Origin: JBFWNG01 sp050251195
GTDB taxonomy: Bacteria; Bdellovibrionota_B; Oligoflexia; Oligoflexales; Oligoflexaceae
Direction of reading: 5' to 3'
Length of the DNA stretch: 64,000 nt
Assembly (NCBI GenBank): GCA_050251195.1
Contig: JBFWNG010000002.1
Coordinates: 496,001-560,000 of the forward strand
This document shows, one piece after another, positions 8,844 to 17,384 of this stretch. Position 1 is the first letter of the stretch. Each line of letters opens with the position of its first letter. A program made the translations under genes and the position numbers. The notes below the pieces were generated by a model that had not been told where the DNA came from, did no database searches, and was given only the letters and a program-made list of their open reading frames with translations.

Positions 8844-9083
8844 ATGAGCGAGGACACCGGAATTGTTGGCACTCTCCAAGATCTTATCGAAGTGCTTCAG
8901 GTACAGACCAAATGCCTTCAAAGCCTCATTACGGATCTAGGGCAATTACATTCTCATTTAGGGGAGGACAGGGATCTCGCGCTTGTGGCATCCCGTCTTA
9001 CTGAATTGCATATAAGAATGAACAAACTCCGAACGTTTCAGCCGCGTCCGAGGCTTAGCGCCTCAGAGGAGAAGGCCGTATGA
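8844..9083 (+). CDS. Small protein of unknown function heading the CBS operon
   Basis: 79-residue cytoplasmic protein, no signal or membrane segment. The ATG at 8844 is chosen over an upstream in-frame Met because AGGAG lies just before it and because the candidate sigma-54 start of transcription falls between the two. The sequence is mostly helical with heptad-like leucines (LQDLIEVLQVQTKCLQSLI), suggesting a coiled coil or dimerisation helix. It overlaps the CBS gene by four bases (ATGA), indicating translational coupling. I do not recognise a family. Confidence 0.7.
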   Translation: MSEDTGIVGTLQDLIEVLQVQTKCLQSLITDLGQLHSHLGEDRDLALVASRLTELHIRMNKLRTFQPRPRLSASEEKAV

Positions 9084-9511
9084 TGCCGAGCAACGTCGGT
9101 GAAATCATGTCGAAGAACGTGATAGCCGTCAAGGAGAGCGAAACTCTCGCTGATGTGCTTCAGCTGATGATGGAGCATGATTTTAGGCACGTTCCAGTGG
9201 TGAATGACGAGAAAAGCCTCGTCGGAATTATCTCAGAACGTGACCTTCTCCGAACCTGTGTTACGGAAGATGATATTGAGATTGCGGGGGCAGAACGGGC
9301 GTATTTTCTTTCTGACCATCCCGTGACGGAGATTATGTCAACGAATCCAGAAACCGTGGAGCAGGAATCGACGCTTTCCGATGCATGCCAAGTGATGTTG
9401 GAAAACAAGTTCGGATGTGTTCCGGTTGTTGACAGCGGCAGGCTGGTCGGCATCCTGACCACAACAGATATACTTAAAGAAATAATAAGACGGGACATTC
9501 AGGGGGTCTAA
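9080..9511 (+). CDS. Tandem CBS-domain protein
   Basis: 143-residue protein made only of two CBS motifs (about residues 8-60 and 80-140), each with the typical pattern IMSKNVIAVKESETLADVL / HVPVVNDEKSLVGIISERDL and IMSTNPETVEQESTL / GCVPVVDSGRLVGILTTTDIL. Stand-alone CBS pairs bind adenosine nucleotides and act as energy or stress sensors. It sits between a small helical protein (4-base overlap) and an exported protein (2-base gap), so all three are probably co-transcribed from the sigma-54-like promoter at 8788. Confidence 0.92.
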   Translation: MMPSNVGEIMSKNVIAVKESETLADVLQLMMEHDFRHVPVVNDEKSLVGIISERDLLRTCVTEDDIEIAGAERAYFLSDHPVTEIMSTNPETVEQESTLSDACQVMLENKFGCVPVVDSGRLVGILTTTDILKEIIRRDIQGV

Positions 9512-9513
9512 GA

Positions 9514-10497
9514 ATGAAAAAGACGGCATGTTTGATTGTAGGAATATTCGGATCCGGTGTGCTCTCGACCGCGCTCCAAGCCGGTCCTTCACGTGAACCA
9601 AATTATGAACAGGTGAATGGCACAATTGCAAGCGCGCTGGCAGAAATACTGCCGGAATATCAGTCATTCCTCGATCATTTTAACTATGCGTTTGACCCTC
9701 AATCTACAAGCTTAGAAAAAAATGAGTTTTTCATTACGGCTGAGGGAGCGATCAAGGAGACCCCTTGGGATCCGACAAAAGCCTTAAGCTTTTCTGCGGA
9801 TTTTGGATTTAAGATTGACCTTCCCCCAAAAAATGAAGCTGTCGAGATTTTTATTTCTAAATCGCTTGATACGGACGGTCTCGAGTTTATTAAGTACATG
9901 ACCCGTAAGCATGTGCAATGCCCTGTTCCCGATTCCGTGCAAGGTGTGATGCGCGTGATCAAGGAGCAAAGATGCGAGATTTTGCCTAGCATTCTCGCAG
10001 CAGAGTCTATCGGACAGTTAAAAACGATCTACCAAAATCATATCAGGTCAACGAGCAGAATCCTTGAAACCTATCTTGCCACCATTGATCGCCAAGATCG
10101 GATTATACAGGGCCGCTACGTTAAGAGCTTGTTACAAAAAGAACGTGGCGACGCTGAGCTGATGTTGAACGGAGTTAAAACTGCTCGCGTTGAGTCGACA
10201 AAGCAAGGATTTCTCATAAGCGCGCGGGATCTTCAAATCAACGACCGCGTCCTCATTAAAGATGTTTCCGTAAAAATCGAGGCCAATCATGCCCTACTAT
10301 CGTTAACGCTGAGGGCGCCAGTGGGTACTGACCTCTATCTTGCAGCGCGTCCTGAAATTGAGCGCGTCCTTCAAGCCTTGGAGGAAGGTCAGCTATACGC
10401 CAAAGAACTCGTTAAGATCAAATCGAGAATTTGGCTGAACTTCATTCAGCGCACCCTCAAGGAGGACGACCCTTCTTATCAAATCACTCAGAAGTGA
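9514..10497 (+). CDS. Exported protein of unknown function
   Basis: 327 residues with a signal peptide (MKKTACLIVGIFGSGVLSTALQAG). The mature part is mixed alpha/beta without a motif I recognise. It has two cysteines in the middle (CPVPDS and CEILPS) that could form a disulfide, and a helical C-terminus. Third gene of the CBS operon. It ends one base before the convergent phosphoribosyltransferase gene. Confidence 0.75.
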   Translation: MKKTACLIVGIFGSGVLSTALQAGPSREPNYEQVNGTIASALAEILPEYQSFLDHFNYAFDPQSTSLEKNEFFITAEGAIKETPWDPTKALSFSADFGFKIDLPPKNEAVEIFISKSLDTDGLEFIKYMTRKHVQCPVPDSVQGVMRVIKEQRCEILPSILAAESIGQLKTIYQNHIRSTSRILETYLATIDRQDRIIQGRYVKSLLQKERGDAELMLNGVKTARVESTKQGFLISARDLQINDRVLIKDVSVKIEANHALLSLTLRAPVGTDLYLAARPEIERVLQALEEGQLYAKELVKIKSRIWLNFIQRTLKEDDPSYQITQK

Positions 10498-11163
10498 TTA
10501 TGAAGATAGTCTAGGCTGCTCGGGTGGATGCGTCGATCGTGACAATAATTCCACCACTTCCTCGTCAGACGTTTGGCTAAAGTCGTCGTACCACTGACCA
10601 ACTCCAAAAAAATGTGGCGGAGCCGCAACGCAAACCACGCCGTCAGCGGCGGCCGAAAGCAATGCGAGGGCATCGTCGCTTGCGACCGGAACCGCGACGT
10701 GTACCGATTTTACGCTGTACTGACGAATTGCCTCGACGGCAACTTTCATGCTCATACCTGTGGCAAGGCCGTCGTCCACAAGCAGAACGTCGCGGTCCGC
10801 CAAGTTCAATTCCGGCCGGCCTTTTCGGTAGCTTTTCATCCTGCGCTCGAGTTCGCGTTGTTCTCTTGCAATCACGCCGTCGATTTGGAAATCGGAAATT
10901 GAGAGCCTGTCTATGAGTTCCTGATTGAGAAGCGCTTTACGGTCAGGTCCAAGCGCGCCCATGGCCAACTCTTCGTGACCTGGCACACCTAATTTTCGTA
11001 CAATAAAAATATCCAGCGACGCACCTAACTCAGTGGCGACTTCATGAGCAATGGGAACTCCTCCGCGAGGCAATCCAAGCACAAGAAAATTATTGTCATA
11101 CCCTTTCTCTTTGAGCAGTTTGGCGAGTTCTTGACCTGCATGCTTTCGATTTCTAAATAGCAT
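10498..11163 (-). CDS. Phosphoribosyltransferase-domain stress protein
   Basis: 221-residue type I PRTase-fold protein. The PRPP loop VLLVDDGLATGMSM is at about residues 124-137, and the N-terminal GLPRGGVPIAHEVA segment is typical of the group found next to erythromycin-esterase-like genes. GGAGG precedes the ATG at 11163. It is the last gene of the SDR / esterase-like / PRTase operon (18-base gap). The true substrate of this subgroup is not known; orthologues are generally called 'phosphoribosyltransferase' without a base assigned. Confidence 0.9.
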   Translation of the reverse strand: MLFRNRKHAGQELAKLLKEKGYDNNFLVLGLPRGGVPIAHEVATELGASLDIFIVRKLGVPGHEELAMGALGPDRKALLNQELIDRLSISDFQIDGVIAREQRELERRMKSYRKGRPELNLADRDVLLVDDGLATGMSMKVAVEAIRQYSVKSVHVAVPVASDDALALLSAAADGVVCVAAPPHFFGVGQWYDDFSQTSDEEVVELLSRSTHPPEQPRLSS

Positions 11164-11181
11164 AGATGATCCTCCAAAAGG

Positions 11182-12516
11182 TTAAACAGCTGACGGGAAG
11201 GTTTCGGGCGCATCGAATTTCGACCGTTGTTTTTCTTCAATTGGAGTAACAGCCGACGTTTTGTCTATAAATACCCATGCGTCATACCTCATTGGCAAAA
11301 CGGTCGGAACATAGTTGCCGTATGCCTCCGTGCTTGGATTGTAAACGACGCCAATCGCTCTATGTCCACGAGGTTCCATCATGGCCTTGCCGTGCTTTTC
11401 GCCCTGCGAGAGAAAGAATCCATTCTGATTTGACAGAATCTTGTGAAAGACATCTTCCCAGCTATTTTCTCGCGCTGGCGGCACCACCATTTCTTGAGCT
11501 GGAGCACCCCAAGATCGAGCGGCTATGACGTTGCCTTCGTATGTACTGAAGCCCACAAGAGATACCTGATCATGCCCGTAGATTTGTCGAGCCAGTTGAC
11601 CGATATTGAGCATGCGTCTTTCGATCATGTCCGTATAGCGAGCGTCGCCTACATGCGTATTGTGTTCCCAAACAATGCCCTTCGACCTTTCTCCGTAGTT
11701 GTCAATCAAACGCTGTAACGTCTCGAACATGTGAAGATCTCTGATATTCCAGGATTCGGGACCAGGGGTCATCATCGTGCGGTAGTACTCTTCGGCGTTT
11801 TTGACAACGTGCGCGTTTTGGTTGGCCAGAAATCTAAGGTTCTCATTCCCTCCGAATATGAGATCTTGGTTCTTCTTGAGCTCTTGGAGAAGGTCAAGAA
11901 CTTCTGCGTGGCAGGAATTTGGAATGAAAGAACAAGCTCGGGCGTATGCTTCCGCGCTATCACCAAAATATTGAAAGCAGTCGAGAACATTTTTTGCTTT
12001 GGCGAAGGTCTCGTTGTCTTTTTTGTAGAGAAGATGCATCAGCGCCTGTGTTGATTCCCACAAGCTGTAGAGGTCGAGCCCGTAGAAACCTGCCACAGAT
12101 TTCTTATTCGCGTTTCTTGTCTTAAGCCATGCGACCAGCGACGCGGTCTCTTCGTTTGCCCACATCCAAGTTGGCCAACGGTTGAAGACTGAGAGTGCTT
12201 GATCGGGAGTAGCGGGATCTTGGGGGCCGGAATGCCGAGAAACATATTGGTTGACGGCATAGCAGGGGGGCCAATCTCCCTCGACGGCAACAAAGTTGAA
12301 GCCGTGCTCTTCAATGAGTATTTTCGTGACCTCGGTGCGCCAGGTGTAGAACTCTTTTGTCCCATGTGACGCTTCGCCAAGCATAACAATCCTCGAAGAT
12401 TTGACATGCTCGATGAGTTTTTTGAGATGAGAAGGCTGTGGGCTTGGGTATGTATTTCTTTCCAAACTAGAGATAAGTGCAGGAGTCATTTCGGGTTCAA
12501 AAAATCTTGAGCGCAT
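11182..12516 (-). CDS. Erythromycin-esterase-like hydrolase
   Basis: 444-residue member of the erythromycin esterase superfamily. The start at 12516 is chosen because GAGAGG precedes it; an upstream Met lacks this. Family residues visible include GEASHGTKEFYTWR near the N-terminus and VAVEGDWPPCYAVN, plus VWEHNTHVGDARYTDM in the middle, which carry the conserved His/Glu active-site residues. Chromosomal members next to PRTase genes, as here, are a separate lineage from acquired resistance esterases, so macrolide resistance should not be assumed. Middle gene of the stress operon. Confidence 0.9.
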   Translation of the reverse strand: MRSRFFEPEMTPALISSLERNTYPSPQPSHLKKLIEHVKSSRIVMLGEASHGTKEFYTWRTEVTKILIEEHGFNFVAVEGDWPPCYAVNQYVSRHSGPQDPATPDQALSVFNRWPTWMWANEETASLVAWLKTRNANKKSVAGFYGLDLYSLWESTQALMHLLYKKDNETFAKAKNVLDCFQYFGDSAEAYARACSFIPNSCHAEVLDLLQELKKNQDLIFGGNENLRFLANQNAHVVKNAEEYYRTMMTPGPESWNIRDLHMFETLQRLIDNYGERSKGIVWEHNTHVGDARYTDMIERRMLNIGQLARQIYGHDQVSLVGFSTYEGNVIAARSWGAPAQEMVVPPARENSWEDVFHKILSNQNGFFLSQGEKHGKAMMEPRGHRAIGVVYNPSTEAYGNYVPTVLPMRYDAWVFIDKTSAVTPIEEKQRSKFDAPETFPSAV

Positions 12517-12539
12517 GACAACCTCTCCTCTTGTCGATA

Positions 12540-13427
12540 TCAACTCGTTCGGATTTCACCGCCGAGTAAAGTTATGACTTCGCCCGTCATATAGTGAGAG
12601 TCGGGATCGGAAGCAAGGAATACAAAAGTGGGCGCGATCTCCTCAGGTTGTGCGGGGCGCTGCATCGGTACGCTTTGTCCGAACTTTGCGATTTCGTCAT
12701 CTGGAAGCTCTGCCGGATTGAGCGGCGTCCAGACCGGACCTGGAGCGACGCAATTGACACGAATGCCTTTCTGAAGGAGTTGAGCGGCAAGAGACTTTGT
12801 AAACGTATGGATAGCGCCTTTGGTCGCGGAGTAGTCGACAAGTTTTGCACTTCCTTGAAGCCCGGTGATTGATCCCGTATTTATGATAGTGCTACCGGGT
12901 CGTAAATGTGGCAGTGCCGCTTTCACCATGTAGAAGTATCCGTAAATGTTGGTTTGGAATGTTTTGTCCCACTGTTCGACGGAAAGATTCTCAAAAGACG
13001 GCACATGTTTTTGAAAGGCCGCATTGTTGACGAGTATGTCGATCTTACCAAACTTGTCGATGCATTTGTTCACGAGATCAATGCAGCGGTTAAAATCACG
13101 TACGTCGCATTCGACAGCTAAAGCTGACGAACCTTCTTCTTCGATGTATTGCAGAGTAGCATCCGCATCCTCGCGTTCCTCTGGTAAAAACGAGAAGGCG
13201 ATATCCGCGCCTTCTCTGGCATAAAGGGTGGCAACAGCTCTACCTATTCCGGAGTCTCCACCTGTTATTATCGCTGTCTTGCCGATGAGCTTGCCAGCAG
13301 CCTTGTAAAGCGGCGCTTGAAACTGAGGCTTGGGATTCATCAATTCTTCTACACCAGGTGGCGTCAGCTTCTGCGGCGGAAACGGGGGCTTTGGCTTTCC
13401 GTTGTTAAGTGTATCCTTGGTAGTCAT
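12540..13427 (-). CDS. SDR oxidoreductase, general-stress type
   Basis: NAD(P)-dependent short-chain dehydrogenase of 295 residues. The ATG at 13427 is preferred (GGAG upstream; the N-terminal KPPFPPQKLTPPGVEELMNP segment is characteristic of the YdaD/YhxC stress group). Rossmann motif TGGDSGIGRAVA, NNAA, and catalytic YSATKGA are all present. First gene of the operon with the esterase-like and PRTase genes. A sigma-54-like promoter lies about 40 bases upstream. Confidence 0.93.
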   Translation of the reverse strand: MTTKDTLNNGKPKPPFPPQKLTPPGVEELMNPKPQFQAPLYKAAGKLIGKTAIITGGDSGIGRAVATLYAREGADIAFSFLPEEREDADATLQYIEEEGSSALAVECDVRDFNRCIDLVNKCIDKFGKIDILVNNAAFQKHVPSFENLSVEQWDKTFQTNIYGYFYMVKAALPHLRPGSTIINTGSITGLQGSAKLVDYSATKGAIHTFTKSLAAQLLQKGIRVNCVAPGPVWTPLNPAELPDDEIAKFGQSVPMQRPAQPEEIAPTFVFLASDPDSHYMTGEVITLLGGEIRTS

Positions 13428-13464
13428 GCGGAACTCCGGTTTGTGTTTATGCATAAGGAACACT

Positions 13465-13480
13465 TGCAGAATCTGTTCCA
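13465..13480 (-). promoter_or_regulatory. sigma-54 (-24/-12) promoter candidate for SDR/esterase/PRTase operon
   Basis: Minus strand reads TGGAACAGATTCTGCA: correct GG-N10-GC spacing, with mismatches at the fourth and twelfth consensus positions. Predicted leader about 25 bases. Confidence 0.48.
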
Positions 13481-13567
13481 TGAGAAAATAAAATCTTGTC
13501 GATTCTCGGGCGCGTCCCATATAATCCGGACGCAATCTAAAACTTGATAATTTTAATCACGAGGGCT

Positions 13568-16500
13568 ATGAGCTTGATTCGTTCCATTTTCTTTAGCCAT
13601 GTAGCACCGATTATTCGAAAGGGTTTTCAGAAACCTCTTTGTCGAGAGGATCTTCCTCCTATCTCGGCTTGGCTTGATCCCAGGAATACTGATCCAAGAT
13701 TTGAAGCCCTGGATCGATGTAGAGAAATGGAATTGCTGTCCCGACTTGCGTTGGTTTTGCGCAAGAGAGTGATCGTCGTTGCTTTGATTTCTCTCACAAT
13801 AATTGCACTCAAGCTACTTGGTCCCATGCTCATTTACCGGATGGTGGGTTTTGTTCAAGAGGCAGTTTCTGGAAACAGGAGTCTTCAATTTGGAATCATA
13901 ACTGCTGTAGGGCTGTGTTGTTCAAATATACTTTCTTCGCTGCTGTCGCAGCATTATGTTTATAGGATCGTGTCCTGTACTCAACTTGGGATTAACGCGA
14001 TCAATCAAAGAATATACGTAAAAACCCTCCAGCTGTCCGCGCGGGCACGAGAGAACCATGAAGTAGGCGATGTCGTAAATCACATGGGCGCGGACGCTGA
14101 CGCTGCTGCCGCTTCCATTTGGGCAATTGTTGAGATTGTAAGCGCGTTTTTAATTATTGCCGGGGTTACGGTAACGCTCGTGTGGCGGTTGGGGTGGTCG
14201 GCATTTGTCGCAGTCACTATTTTCCTCATGGCCCCGTTTGTCTCTAGAGTTTTTTCACGGCGCTTTAATTTTCTGGACTGTCAAATCATGAAACAACGAG
14301 ATCAGAGGATTTCGCTTCTGTCTCAGTTTCTTTCCGGTATCCGGGTTGTTAAAGCGTTTGTTTGGGAGCGAGAAGCGCAAGGGAAGGTTGAAGTCTTTCG
14401 GCGAGCTGAAACTTTTCTTTGGAAGAGGAGGATGCTGCTAAAAAGCCTATCTGTTCTGTCGTACATGGCTTTGCACACGATGGCTTGCGTGGCAACCTTT
14501 GGGACTTTTCTTCTTTTGGGAAACAAGCTCGACGCAGCTACGGTTTTTTCAACTCTAGCTCTTTTTTCTTTGATTGAGCATCCCTTTCGCCAAATTCCTC
14601 ATTTCTTGGCGGAGTATTCCGCCGCCGTGAGTGCCGCGGGACGAATCCGGCGTTATCTAAACTCGGATGCCATTTCGCTCGACGCACGGCCGTTGTCAAA
14701 CCCATCTGAACCTATAGGAGTGTCGATTAAGGATGCAAACGTCGCTTGCCCAAACGGGTCTAGGCTGTTGCTGCGGAAAATTAGTCTCGTCGTCGAACCA
14801 GGGGAATCGGTTGCTGTTGTTGGCCCCATTGGCTCGGGAAAGACGACGCTTGTCAAAACGCTTCTAGGAGATTTACCACTGGCGAAGGGAGTTATTTCGT
14901 TTAGCTGCGAACTACAGGGGCAAGCACCGCGTTTTGGTTATGTTCCGCAGGAGCCGTTTCTTATTAATGGGACCATTCGGGAGAATATACTCTTGGGACA
15001 GGTTACCGAGGATCTTTCAGATGTGGTGAGAAATGCCTGTCTCGAACAGGATATTCACAATTTCTCTTCTGGTCTTGACACGAATATTGGTGATCAAGGA
15101 TTAAGTCTTTCCGGCGGACAACGACAACGCATCAATATAGCCCGAGCCGCCGCCGCAAAAGCTGGATTAATACTGTTAGACGATCCTCTCTCGGCCGTTG
15201 ACGAGGTTACAGAGGCGAACCTCGTTAAGCGCTTACTTTTTGGAGAGTGGGGACACGTGACTAGGGTAGTAGTCACACATCGGCTTGCCTTTCTCGGGCA
15301 TTTCGACAAAGTCGTCTTTATGGAGGAGGGGCGAATAGTATCGCATGGGGCCATGCATGAGCTTCTTGATTCTTGCTCTAGGTTCAGACAGTTTTACGCC
15401 AATCAAAACGGTAGAGGTGAAGACCCGAACAATAAGGAAGAAACTCGAGAAGAGGTCTCCCGATTAGAGCCGATTGTCGACACTGCTTTGGACGAAGAGG
15501 ACCGAGATACCGGCAAGGTTTCCCCTCACGTTTATTGGGATTATGTTAAGGCAATGGCTAAGGGAAAAAGCCCGTGGAGATTAATCGTCATCATCGCATG
15601 TACCGCCGCGCTGTCCATGACGCTCCCGATCCTGCAAAATGCCTGGTTCTCGTTCTGGATAGACGGCAAAGCGCCTGTAAGCATACTCACCGAGGTATAC
15701 GGATATTTCCGCGGAACAGATTTTCAAAATCTTGCGACTTATGCGCTCCTGAGTTGCTTTGTTCTATGCGGAAGTTTTCTGCAATATTTGTTCTGGGCCA
15801 TGAGTTCTATTAACGCGGGAAAGTTCTTGCACAGCGCCGCGCTAAACTCGCTCTTGAAAACTAAATTACGCTATTTCGATACGACCCCGAGCGGTCGTAT
15901 TCTGAATCGCTTTTCGAGAGACCTGGACACGATTGATCGCGAACTCTCTTGGTCTCTGGAAGAGTCTGTGATGTCTGCTGTGCATTCCATAGGGGCGTTG
16001 CTCGTGCTGTTTTCTATTTTTCCCGCAGCAGTCGGAATCGTTGTTCCTGCGTGTTACGGTTACTACTTGCTTCAAGAAAGATATAGACGCGCCGGAAGAG
16101 AGGTAAAACGCGTTCTCGCGATTTCTCGGTCGCCGCGTTTCTCCCATTTTAGAGAAACTCTTGACGGCCTGACGGTCCTTCGCGCCTTCCGACGGCAACA
16201 AGCATTTACTGAAAAATTTTACGAAACCCTGGCCGAAAACCAACGAGCCTTTCACGGCGTTATCCTGATTAACAGATGGTTTTCCGTTCGGATGCCATTG
16301 ATAAGTGCCGGTATTTCCATTTTCGCCGTAGCCGCAATCATCTTCTTCGCTCGATCGGGCCTCTTATTCTCCGGCACGGCCGGTCTCGTCTTAATGTACA
16401 CATTCCGATTTTGGGATAGTTTGGATTGGAGTATTCGGTCCTTCAGTGAGGCGGAGGCTAGAATGACTTCTGTTGAGCGGATGAAGAAGTTGGTCGCGCT

Positions 16501-17278
16501 CCAAGACGAGGGTGCGAACCGCGAAGACAATTTCATTAACCCGCCGCCTTCTTGGGGAAGGCAGGGGGTGATAGAGTTTCGGGAAGTTCAGGCGAAGTAT
16601 GACGAACATTTGCCGCTGGTGATGAAGGGGGTAAGTTTTAAGATTCCGGCGTGTACGAAAGTTGGCATTATTGGGCGAACAGGTGCAGGAAAGAGTACCA
16701 TCTCGCAGCTTTTACTGAATTTCATTATCCCTTTGCGCGGGCAAATAAATATCGACGGAATTGACATCACCAAGATCCCTCTCGACCGCCTGCGCAAGTC
16801 CATTGCGAACATTCCTCAGAACCCCATCCTGTTTAGAGGGACGTTGAGGGACAACCTCGACCCCGGCCGACAATATACTGATGAGCAAATATGGAACGCA
16901 CTGGAACGAACACACCTTGAAGCAAATATCCGACGTTCGAGTCTCGGTTTGTTAAGCGAAGTGCGAGAGAACGGCAGAAATTTTAGTCAAGGTCAAAGAC
17001 AACTCATTTGTTTAGCGCGAGCCTTTCTTTGCGACGCTAGCATCGTCGTTATGGATGAAGCCACTGCAAGCATCGACGTTGCAACGGATGCTTTGGTGCA
17101 GCAAGCGATTCAAAGAGAGTGTCGCGATAAGACGGTCATCATTATTGCTCATCGGTTGAATACTATAAAAAGCTGCGACCTGGTGGTCGAGCTGTCGGAT
17201 GGAAAAATCAAGTCTTCCTCTTCAGTGGATTTGCTTGGAGGATACGACTCGCCGACATTAGTGTCCGCCTTGGATTAA
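13568..17278 (+). CDS. Full-length ABCC/MRP-type ABC exporter
   Basis: 1,236-residue single-chain exporter with order TMD1-NBD1-TMD2-NBD2. NBD1 has Walker A VGPIGSGKTT (about residue 418), signature LSGGQRQR and Walker B ILLDDPLSAVD, in which the catalytic Glu is replaced by Asp. NBD2 has Walker A IGRTGAGKST (about 1036), a variant signature FSQGQRQLICLARAFL and an intact Walker B VVMDEATASID. This degenerate-site-1/active-site-2 pattern, and the LLDDPLSAVD sequence itself, are the hallmark of eukaryotic ABCC (MRP/CFTR) proteins; most bacterial exporters are half-transporters. The ATG at 13568 is preferred over an upstream TTG. The sugar cluster begins about 100 bases downstream on the same strand. 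Confidence 0.92.
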   Translation: MSLIRSIFFSHVAPIIRKGFQKPLCREDLPPISAWLDPRNTDPRFEALDRCREMELLSRLALVLRKRVIVVALISLTIIALKLLGPMLIYRMVGFVQEAVSGNRSLQFGIITAVGLCCSNILSSLLSQHYVYRIVSCTQLGINAINQRIYVKTLQLSARARENHEVGDVVNHMGADADAAAASIWAIVEIVSAFLIIAGVTVTLVWRLGWSAFVAVTIFLMAPFVSRVFSRRFNFLDCQIMKQRDQRISLLSQFLSGIRVVKAFVWEREAQGKVEVFRRAETFLWKRRMLLKSLSVLSYMALHTMACVATFGTFLLLGNKLDAATVFSTLALFSLIEHPFRQIPHFLAEYSAAVSAAGRIRRYLNSDAISLDARPLSNPSEPIGVSIKDANVACPNGSRLLLRKISLVVEPGESVAVVGPIGSGKTTLVKTLLGDLPLAKGVISFSCELQGQAPRFGYVPQEPFLINGTIRENILLGQVTEDLSDVVRNACLEQDIHNFSSGLDTNIGDQGLSLSGGQRQRINIARAAAAKAGLILLDDPLSAVDEVTEANLVKRLLFGEWGHVTRVVVTHRLAFLGHFDKVVFMEEGRIVSHGAMHELLDSCSRFRQFYANQNGRGEDPNNKEETREEVSRLEPIVDTALDEEDRDTGKVSPHVYWDYVKAMAKGKSPWRLIVIIACTAALSMTLPILQNAWFSFWIDGKAPVSILTEVYGYFRGTDFQNLATYALLSCFVLCGSFLQYLFWAMSSINAGKFLHSAALNSLLKTKLRYFDTTPSGRILNRFSRDLDTIDRELSWSLEESVMSAVHSIGALLVLFSIFPAAVGIVVPACYGYYLLQERYRRAGREVKRVLAISRSPRFSHFRETLDGLTVLRAFRRQQAFTEKFYETLAENQRAFHGVILINRWFSVRMPLISAGISIFAVAAIIFFARSGLLFSGTAGLVLMYTFRFWDSLDWSIRSFSEAEARMTSVERMKKLVALQDEGANREDNFINPPPSWGRQGVIEFREVQAKYDEHLPLVMKGVSFKIPACTKVGIIGRTGAGKSTISQLLLNFIIPLRGQINIDGIDITKIPLDRLRKSIANIPQNPILFRGTLRDNLDPGRQYTDEQIWNALERTHLEANIRRSSLGLLSEVRENGRNFSQGQRQLICLARAFLCDASIVVMDEATASIDVATDALVQQAIQRECRDKTVIIIAHRLNTIKSCDLVVELSDGKIKSSSSVDLLGGYDSPTLVSALD

Positions 17279-17313
17279 GCACGCTTCTTCAATAGCAATA
17301 TCAAATATTACTT

Positions 17314-17329
17314 CGGCACTATACTTGCA
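17314..17329 (+). promoter_or_regulatory. sigma-54 (-24/-12) promoter candidate for the sugar cluster
   Basis: CGGCACTATACTTGCA: GGCAC and TTGCA boxes with exact spacing. A possible TTG start codon at 17325 lies inside the -12 box, so translation must begin downstream if this promoter is used. Confidence 0.65.
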
Positions 17330-17384
17330 AACCAGCCCTTGCTTTGTCAAGAAAGCAGAAACGTCCAACGCGTCAGGGAATGGT

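Noticed and set aside
11182..12516. Erythromycin esterase as acquired macrolide resistance
   Set aside because: Gene context (SDR and PRTase neighbours, no mobile element) fits the chromosomal stress-associated lineage.
17325..17384. TTG start at 17325 for the first GT9 gene
   Set aside because: It lies within the -12 box of a strong promoter match and adds residues unlike the family N-terminus.
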